DNA of 6,294 bases from an uncultured Parabacteroides sp. (GTDB lineage: Bacteria; Bacteroidota; Bacteroidia; Bacteroidales; Tannerellaceae): NCBI GenBank assembly GCA_947074335.1, contig CAMTPG010000163.1, positions 1 to 6,294 of the forward strand. Direction: 5' to 3'. Every line of letters starts with the position of its first letter. The stretch's first letter is position 1. Under the pieces are notes generated by a model. It made no database searches. It worked only from the letters and a program-made list of their open reading frames with translations, and had not been told where the DNA came from. This document shows positions 1 to 5,223 of the stretch, one piece after another. The translations under genes were made by a program, and so were the position numbers.

Positions 1-24
1 AATGCTGTTATTGCTGACAACATT
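1..24 (-). terminator. Possible hairpin after hydC
   Basis: Eight nt after the hydC stop, the minus-strand RNA can form an 8-bp stem (24-17 with 8-1, including one G-U pair) around an 8-nt loop. Only three pairs are G-C, and any U-tract would lie beyond the window edge, so whether this is a terminator cannot be judged. Confidence 0.22.
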
Positions 25-31
25 TGTTTAT

Positions 32-523
32 TTACTCCTGCTCCTGCAAATAATATTCGGCTAAGATATCGCGTACCTTTTCGGCCGTTAACCGACCATA
101 TACTTTGCCGGCAATGGTAACAACCGGTGCCAGTCCGCAAGCGCCTACGCATCGCAGACAATCCAGCGAGAAAAGTCCGTCGGGCGTAGTCTCTCCCACC
201 TTAATCTCCAGCAGCTTCTGAAATTCATCCAGTACGGCTTCGGCTCCGCGCACATAACAGGCTGTGCCCATACATACCGAAACGGGATATTTGCCTTTAG
301 GCGTCATGGTGAAGAAGGAATAAAAGGTAACCACGCCGTAAACCCTCGACACAGGAATCTGAAGCTGAAATGCCACAATCTCCTGCACTTCGCGCGGCAG
401 AAAACCAAAAATGCCCTGTGCGGCATGCAGGATATTAATCAGTTCGCCCGGATCGTTGTTGTGTTCGTTGCAAATCACAACCAGCTCATCCACATTATTT
501 TTACATAATTGTATCTTTTCCAT
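32..523 (-). CDS. hydC: HydC, NuoE-like [2Fe-2S] subunit of trimeric [FeFe]-hydrogenase
   Basis: This is a 163-residue protein of the NuoE / 24-kDa family, the small thioredoxin-like electron-transfer subunit that docks on the flavin subunit HydB. An N-terminal helical part (about 1-70) is followed by a thioredoxin-like fold. The [2Fe-2S] ligands are C84 and C89 (CMGTAC), C125 and C129 (CVGAC); the stretch GACGLAPVV after the last ligand is typical of the family. An extra cysteine, C122, sits three residues before C125. The frame stays open 14 codons further upstream, but that extension overlaps the end of hydA and has no family similarity. The start at 523 lies 4 nt after the hydA stop and has AGGAG at 534-538 upstream, so I chose it. 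A complex I NuoE is the alternative, but the adjacent hydrogenase gene argues for HydC. The assignment is firm; cofactor details come from family knowledge. Confidence 0.93.
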   Translation of the reverse strand: MEKIQLCKNNVDELVVICNEHNNDPGELINILHAAQGIFGFLPREVQEIVAFQLQIPVSRVYGVVTFYSFFTMTPKGKYPVSVCMGTACYVRGAEAVLDEFQKLLEIKVGETTPDGLFSLDCLRCVGACGLAPVVTIAGKVYGRLTAEKVRDILAEYYLQEQE

Positions 524-527
524 GCTA

Positions 528-2318
528 TTATGACTCCTGATTTTCGTGTGAAAACATATTGACAATCTCTTTCCGGTCTACATAATGCGTATGCAACAGC
601 TGATGCGCACGAACACCGCAGGGTTCGCCCAGGTATTCGGCATAGAGCTTTTGTATATAAGGATTCTCATGACTTTTGCGTAATTCTTTCGACTTATCTT
701 CGGCATATAATGCGGAAGCACGCCTGCGAAGCACATCCATTCGTCCTTTATGGAACGGCTGACCGCCGCCGCCAATGCATCCGCCCGGGCAAGCCATGAT
801 TTCAATCACGTGATAAGGCGATTTTCCCTGTTTTACCTCTTGCACCAGTTTGCGGGCGTTACCCAGTCCGTGAGCAATACCAACCTTCAACGGGAAACCG
901 CCGAAATCGATCGTTGCCGAACGAACACCTTCGAGCCCGCGTATCTCATCAAACTCAATCTTTTCGAGCGATTGTTTGGTGAAATGTTCGTATGCTGTGC
1001 GACAGGCCGCCTCCATCACACCGCCCGTTGTTCCGAAAATAACGGATGCACCTGTTGATGCGCCCATTGGCATATCAAACTCACTATCGGGCAGTTCCAT
1101 AAAATTGATATTGGCACTTCGTATCAGACGCGCCAGCTCGCGGGTATAAATGGAGATATCCACGTCGGGATTGCTGTGATTGGCAAATTCCGGCCGGCTG
1201 GCTTCATATTTCTTGGCCAGGCAGGGCATAATAGAAACAACCACGAGCTTTTCGCGATCTACACCCAACTTCTCGGCGAAATAACTTTTGGCGATGGCGC
1301 CGAACATCTGCTGCGGACTCTTAGCCGTAGACAGGTTTTCGCGCAACTCCGGGAAATGCTGTTCCACGAAACTCACCCAGCCCGGACAGCAGCTGGTCAT
1401 CAGCGGCATTTTCGCCGATTCGGGATCTTTCAGGAAATTAGTCAGTCGATGTAATAGCTCTGTTCCCTCTTCCATGATCGTCAGATCGGCTGCGAAATCG
1501 GTATCAAATACATAATCGAAACCCAGTTGCCGGAGTGCAGAAACCATTTTCCCGGTAACCAGCGTGCCGGCATCATATCCGAAATCACGTCCAAGTGCCG
1601 TACGTACGGCCGGCGCGGTTTGTGCAATAACAATCTTATCCGGATCGGCCAGTGCCTGCAGCACAGGCTGCTGCGTGTTTCGTCCGCTCAGGGCATTTAC
1701 GGGACAAACCGAAACGCATTGTCCGCAATACGAACAGGTACTTCCGGCTATATCGCGCTCGAAAGCAGTAGATACTGCCGCATTGAATCCGCGGTTTACG
1801 GCTGTCAGCGCACCAACAGTCTGTATATCATTACACATGGTCTCGCAACGGCGGCACATGATACATTTATTCATATTGCGTACGATGGCCGGCGACCGAT
1901 CGACAGTGAAGGTTGACATTTCTCCTTTATACCGAATCTGACGAATCCCCAGATCTTTGGCAATTTCCTGCAATTCGCAATGTCCGTTGCTGCTGCACAC
2001 CAGACATTCGCCGGGATGATTGGAAAGAATCAGTTCCATCACGGTTTTTCGTGCATTAATTACACGCGGCGTATGCGTGTGTACCACCATGCCTTCGGTA
2101 CATTCGGTTTTGCAGGCTGGTGCCAGATTGCGGCGACCGGCAACTTCGACCACACAAATGCGGCAGGCGCCGGGATTATTTTCATAATTCAGATCTTCCA
2201 GCTTCATATAACATAAAGTAGGAATCCGGATACCGATACTGCGTGCGGCATCCAGCAGTGTGGTTCCTTTCGGAACTTCCACGGCTCGTTTATCGATGGT
2301 GAGTTTTATTTTTTCCAT
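528..2318 (-). CDS. hydA: HydA, catalytic subunit of NADH-linked [FeFe]-hydrogenase
   Basis: This 596-residue protein carries the H-cluster that reduces protons to H2 or oxidises H2 in the cytoplasm. Domains in order: a plant-type [2Fe-2S] domain (C36, C52, C55, C69); a His-ligated [4Fe-4S] site (H101, C105, C108, C114); a two-cluster ferredoxin domain (C152/C155/C158/C162 and C195/C198/C201/C205); the H-domain with L1 TSCCPGW (308-314), L2 MPCLAKK (364-370) and L3 MACPGGCIGGGGQP (508-521); and a C-terminal small-subunit-like segment (about 550-585). H-cluster ligands should be C311, C366, C510 and C514, with spacings equal to those I recall for Clostridium CpI. The proton path appears intact (C310, E284, E287, S330, R291). 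There is no C-terminal extra [2Fe-2S] domain as in Thermotoga HydA. The frame is open 51 codons upstream, overlapping hydB, but family similarity starts at Met 2318, 22 nt after the hydB stop. TAA is followed in frame by TAG. Confidence 0.96.
   Translation of the reverse strand: MEKIKLTIDKRAVEVPKGTTLLDAARSIGIRIPTLCYMKLEDLNYENNPGACRICVVEVAGRRNLAPACKTECTEGMVVHTHTPRVINARKTVMELILSNHPGECLVCSSNGHCELQEIAKDLGIRQIRYKGEMSTFTVDRSPAIVRNMNKCIMCRRCETMCNDIQTVGALTAVNRGFNAAVSTAFERDIAGSTCSYCGQCVSVCPVNALSGRNTQQPVLQALADPDKIVIAQTAPAVRTALGRDFGYDAGTLVTGKMVSALRQLGFDYVFDTDFAADLTIMEEGTELLHRLTNFLKDPESAKMPLMTSCCPGWVSFVEQHFPELRENLSTAKSPQQMFGAIAKSYFAEKLGVDREKLVVVSIMPCLAKKYEASRPEFANHSNPDVDISIYTRELARLIRSANINFMELPDSEFDMPMGASTGASVIFGTTGGVMEAACRTAYEHFTKQSLEKIEFDEIRGLEGVRSATIDFGGFPLKVGIAHGLGNARKLVQEVKQGKSPYHVIEIMACPGGCIGGGGQPFHKGRMDVLRRRASALYAEDKSKELRKSHENPYIQKLYAEYLGEPCGVRAHQLLHTHYVDRKEIVNMFSHENQES
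534..538 (-). promoter_or_regulatory. Possible Shine-Dalgarno site for hydC
   Basis: AGGAG reads on the minus strand with 10 nt between it and the hydC ATG at 523, inside the last codons of hydA. It supports the internal start over the 14-codon-longer one. The other genes in the window have A-rich leaders without such a site, as is usual in Bacteroidetes, so it could also be a chance result of the Gln-Glu-Ser codons ending hydA. Confidence 0.35.
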
Positions 2319-2340
2319 GGCTTTTCTACTTAACTGATTA

Positions 2341-4254
2341 TTAATGTACATAAACAGCGCCAAACTTACATTTCTCAATGCAGGAACCACAGCGTATGCA
2401 GCCGGAGAGATTGATAACATGCGGCAGTTTGCGTTCGCCGGTGATGGCATTGACCGGACACGACCGGGCACAAAGTGTACAGCCTTTACATTTTTCGGGA
2501 TTGATGAAATATTGTGTCAGCGAGCGACATTGATGCGCCGGGCAGCGATGCTCCTTGACATGCGCCAGATATTCTTCGAAGAAATTATCCATGGTAGATA
2601 GAATCGGATTGGGAGACGTTTGTCCCAGTCCGCAAAGTGCTGTATCTTTAATCACTAATGCCAGATTACTTAACCGTTCCAGATCTTCGGGTTCGCCCTG
2701 ACCGTTGGTCAGTTTCTCCAGAATTTCATACAGGCGTTTGTTACCGATCCTACAGGGTGCACATTTACCGCATGATTCTTCAACCGTAAAATCCAGATAG
2801 AATTTGGCTACGGCAACCATGCAATCATCTTCATCCATCACGATCATACCGCCCGATCCCATCATCGAGCCGGCAGCCAGCAGATTGTCGTAATCGATTG
2901 GCAGATCCAGATGTTTCTCGGTCAGACAACCGCCCGACGGACCGCCGGTTTGCACCGCCTTGAACTTCTTGCCATCTTTGATGCCGCCACCGATATCAAA
3001 AATCACCTCACGCAGCGTGGTGCCCATGGGTACTTCGATCAAACCCACATTGTTCACTTTTCCGGCCAGTGCAAATACTTTGGTACCTTTACTTTTTCCC
3101 GTTCCGATGCCGCTAAACCAGACAGCCCCTTTCAGTAAGATTACAGGAATGTTGGCATAGGTTTCCACATTATTCACATTGGTGGGATAACCTTTGTAAC
3201 CCTGCTCGCTGGGAAATGGCGGTTTAACCGTAGCTTCGCCACGCAACCCCTCCATGCTGTGTATCAGTGCTGTTTCTTCGCCACATACAAAGGCGCCGGC
3301 ACCGTAACGAATTTCGATATCGAAAGAAAAATCAGTACCCAGTATATGTTTGCCCAACAGACCGCGTTCGCGAGCCTGACGGATAGCCGTCTTCAGTCGC
3401 TCCACAGCCAGCGGATATTCGGCACGGATATAAACAAGTCCTTTATCGGCTCCTGTACAATAGCCGTTGATCGCCATAGCTTCAACTATCGAGTGCGGAT
3501 CACCTTCCAGAATTGAGCGGTCCATAAAAGCACCCGGATCACCTTCGTCGGCATTACAAACCACATATTTCTGTTTTGCTTTCGACTTGCGGGTAATCTG
3601 CCATTTCAATCCGGTAGAGAAACCGCCGCCGCCTCTTCCGCGCAATCCAGAATCGATAACAACCTGAATCACCTCTTCGGGTGTCATTTCTGTTAAAGCC
3701 TTTGCCAGCGCCATATAACCATCGCGGGCAATATACTCTTCGATACTTTCGGGATTGATAAATCCACAATTACGTAATGCTATACGCAACTGCTTTTTAT
3801 AGAAATTAATATGTTTTGAATCGGGAATATGCTGATGAGTTGCCGGATCCACATAAAGCAGACGATCTACTTTCTGTCCGGCAATGATATGCTTATTGAA
3901 GATCTCGCTTACATCTTCGGGCGTGACCTGTACATAGAAGGTATTATCGGGAATGATTTTTACGATCGGACCTTTCTCGCAAAAACCAAAACAACCGGTC
4001 TGCACCACCTCTACAAAATCGATCAGTTGATGATTCCGAATCTCTTTTTTGAAGTTTTCGATGATCTGTTCGCTTTGCGAAGCCCGACAACCTGTTCCTC
4101 CGCAGATAAGTATTTGCTTTTTCCTGGAAGTTAATAGTTCGGATAGATTATCATCCGTAATAACGATCTGATTGCTTTCTTCACGAAACCGGAGCTCTGA
4201 TTGATAAAGCTCACGTTTATGCAGCAGATCCGTTATTGATTGTATCCTGCTCAT
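2341..4254 (-). CDS. hydB: HydB, NuoF-like FMN/NADH-binding subunit of [FeFe]-hydrogenase
   Basis: This 637-residue protein is the flavin and NAD(P)H-binding electron hub of the HydABC complex. Domains in order: a leader of about 45 residues; a thioredoxin-like [2Fe-2S] domain (C51, C56, C88, C92); the NuoF core from about 150, with the glycine-rich nucleotide loop RGRGGGGFSTG (205-215), NADEGDPGAFMDR (234-246) and YGAGAFVCGEETAL (317-330); a SLBB-like part (about 390-470); the N3-type [4Fe-4S] site ESCGKCAPCRIG with C495, C498, C501 and distal C541; and a C-terminal two-cluster ferredoxin domain (C589/C592/C595/C599 and C619/C622/C625/C629). The N-terminal thioredoxin and C-terminal ferredoxin additions separate HydB from complex I NuoF. 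H569, C571, H574 and C576 lie between the core and the ferredoxin domain and may bind a metal. It is the first gene of the operon, 76 nt after the acetyltransferase, with no Shine-Dalgarno site. TAA is followed by a second in-frame TAA. Formate dehydrogenase beta or HndC are relatives, excluded by the neighbour hydA. Confidence 0.95.
   Translation of the reverse strand: MSRIQSITDLLHKRELYQSELRFREESNQIVITDDNLSELLTSRKKQILICGGTGCRASQSEQIIENFKKEIRNHQLIDFVEVVQTGCFGFCEKGPIVKIIPDNTFYVQVTPEDVSEIFNKHIIAGQKVDRLLYVDPATHQHIPDSKHINFYKKQLRIALRNCGFINPESIEEYIARDGYMALAKALTEMTPEEVIQVVIDSGLRGRGGGGFSTGLKWQITRKSKAKQKYVVCNADEGDPGAFMDRSILEGDPHSIVEAMAINGYCTGADKGLVYIRAEYPLAVERLKTAIRQARERGLLGKHILGTDFSFDIEIRYGAGAFVCGEETALIHSMEGLRGEATVKPPFPSEQGYKGYPTNVNNVETYANIPVILLKGAVWFSGIGTGKSKGTKVFALAGKVNNVGLIEVPMGTTLREVIFDIGGGIKDGKKFKAVQTGGPSGGCLTEKHLDLPIDYDNLLAAGSMMGSGGMIVMDEDDCMVAVAKFYLDFTVEESCGKCAPCRIGNKRLYEILEKLTNGQGEPEDLERLSNLALVIKDTALCGLGQTSPNPILSTMDNFFEEYLAHVKEHRCPAHQCRSLTQYFINPEKCKGCTLCARSCPVNAITGERKLPHVINLSGCIRCGSCIEKCKFGAVYVH
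2361..2368 (-). promoter_or_regulatory. Possible internal -7 element before hydA
   Basis: TAAGTTTG reads on the minus strand inside the last codons of hydB, 42 nt before the hydA ATG. It fits the Bacteroidetes -7 consensus TAnnTTTG and is identical to the octamer before hydB. I see no convincing -33 TTTG about 18-20 nt upstream. The bases also encode part of the conserved Cys-Lys-Phe-Gly end of the last ferredoxin motif, so coincidence is quite possible. Confidence 0.2.
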
Positions 4255-4292
4255 TGCATATTATTTTAAGGTTACATATAAGACTGTAGTGG

Positions 4293-4322
4293 CAAACTTA
4301 CAGAATTATTTTAAATAAAAAA
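4293..4322 (-). promoter_or_regulatory. Candidate Bacteroidetes promoter of hydBAC operon
   Basis: In the 76-nt gap between the acetyltransferase and hydB, the minus strand has TAAGTTTG at 4300-4293, a full match to the Bacteroidetes -7 consensus TAnnTTTG. A T-run at 4322-4317 sits where the -33 TTTG would be; TTTT at 4322-4319, 18 nt upstream of the octamer, differs from it by one base. Transcription would begin near 4286, giving a leader of about 30 nt that is A/T-rich and has no Shine-Dalgarno site. The position fits a separate promoter for hydB, hydA and hydC. I see no operator palindrome. Confidence 0.5.
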
Positions 4323-4330
4323 GGTTTTTT

Positions 4331-5221
4331 TCATTTATCTTCCACAGCTTTCGACTGTAAAATTTTCGAATAGGCAGGCACACTGTTGGTAAGCCAGATG
4401 TTACCACCTATCACAGAGCATTTTCCGATCGTGATACGACCTAAAACCGAAGTATTCGAATAAATCGTAACATGGTCTTCGAGAATGGGATGACGCGGCA
4501 CATCCATAGGCAAACCCGCATCATCTAAGGTAAAATTACGAGCTCCCAGTGTTACCCCCTGATACAATCTTACATGATTACCAATGATTGTGGTTTGTCC
4601 GATCACTACGCCGGTTCCGTGATCGATACTGAAATATTCGCCGATCTGTGCGCCGGGATGAATATCAATACCCGTTTCGGCATGCGCCATTTCGGTAATG
4701 ATGCGGGGAAGCACCGGCACCTCCAGCGAATATAAAATATGTGCAATACGCTGATAGAGAATGGCAAAAACAGCCGGATAACAAAATATCACCTCACTCA
4801 CACTTTGTGCAGCGGGATCACCGTCTAAAATCGCTTTCACATCGGTAGACAAGAGATATTTCAGATGAGGCAGCTTATTGATGAAGGTCAGAGCAAGCTC
4901 CGAGGCTTTATCTTTCGAGTCGCCACAAACGGCAGATTCAAAACAGAGCCCGTTGTAGATCTGTTCCTGCAGTAAATCAAAAATACGCTCCAGATAAACA
5001 CCCATATAATAAGTAATTGAATCCTGTCGTGCTTCCTGTTCAGCCCCGAAGAAACCCGGAAAGATTACTTTCCGCAACAGCTCCATCATCTCCCGGATTT
5101 CGGGTATCGACGGCGAAGGTTTCTGATGAAGCGGAATATATTGATAATCAGGATGCTCCCGTGAAAGGAGTTCCACCTGTTTCGCTATCTCATTTAAAAC
5201 CTGCGCACGTTTCATAGTCAT
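4331..5221 (-). CDS. cysE: Serine O-acetyltransferase (CysE/EpsC type)
   Basis: This 296-residue enzyme should transfer acetyl from acetyl-CoA to L-serine, giving O-acetylserine, the carbon skeleton for cysteine synthesis in the cytoplasm. An alpha-helical N-terminal domain (about 1-175), with the stretch FPGFFGAEQEARQDS (54-68) that I associate with the long form of the family, precedes a left-handed beta-helix of hexapeptide repeats (about 182-285, for example IHPGAQIGEYFSID and VVIGQTTIIGNHVRLYQGVTLG). By alignment from memory with E. coli CysE, the catalytic pair is D186 and H201 (same 15-residue spacing as D143/H158), H244 in RHP matches H193, and D135 in GDPA and D200 match serine-site aspartates. 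The C-terminus ends VEDK without the terminal Ile that binds CysK. The start at 5221 lies 2 nt after the kelch stop; Met3 (5215) is an equally possible start. No Shine-Dalgarno site is visible. It is probably co-transcribed with the kelch gene or driven from a promoter inside it; cysK is not adjacent. Confidence 0.93.
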   Translation of the reverse strand: MTMKRAQVLNEIAKQVELLSREHPDYQYIPLHQKPSPSIPEIREMMELLRKVIFPGFFGAEQEARQDSITYYMGVYLERIFDLLQEQIYNGLCFESAVCGDSKDKASELALTFINKLPHLKYLLSTDVKAILDGDPAAQSVSEVIFCYPAVFAILYQRIAHILYSLEVPVLPRIITEMAHAETGIDIHPGAQIGEYFSIDHGTGVVIGQTTIIGNHVRLYQGVTLGARNFTLDDAGLPMDVPRHPILEDHVTIYSNTSVLGRITIGKCSVIGGNIWLTNSVPAYSKILQSKAVEDK

Positions 5222-5223
5222 TT

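Noticed and set aside
1..23. ATG at 23 on the minus strand as start of a further operon gene
   Set aside because: Only seven codons are inside the window, with nothing recognisable, so a gene cannot be supported.
524..565. 14-codon N-terminal extension of hydC
   Set aside because: It overlaps the hydA 3' end, shows no family similarity, and a better start with AGGAG upstream lies at 523.
1176..1941. Several plus-strand frames of 75-129 codons opposite hydA
   Set aside because: They lie antisense to strongly conserved H-domain and ferredoxin codons, are not arranged as an operon, and encode nothing recognisable.
2300..2318. Similar N-termini of HydA and HydC (MEKI-K/Q-L) as a sign of duplication
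   Set aside because: The similarity stops after six residues and the folds differ. A-rich early codons are common at Bacteroidetes starts.
2319..2471. 51-codon N-terminal extension of hydA overlapping the end of hydB
   Set aside because: It reads the hydB ferredoxin coding region in another frame, has no family similarity, and the ferredoxin-like domain begins right at Met 2318.
3554..3769. 71-residue minus-strand frame inside hydB
   Set aside because: It is a shifted reading of the conserved nucleotide-binding region of hydB, with no start context or similarity of its own.
32..4254. Complex I (NuoE/NuoF/NuoG) or formate dehydrogenase operon
   Set aside because: The middle gene has all three H-cluster motifs, and HydB has both the N-terminal thioredoxin and C-terminal ferredoxin additions, which identify an [FeFe]-hydrogenase.
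4317..4330. A6-GG-T6 run after the acetyltransferase stop as a terminator
   Set aside because: The arms are pure A/T and the loop would be 2 nt, too tight for a stable hairpin. The T-run is better explained as part of the promoter region.
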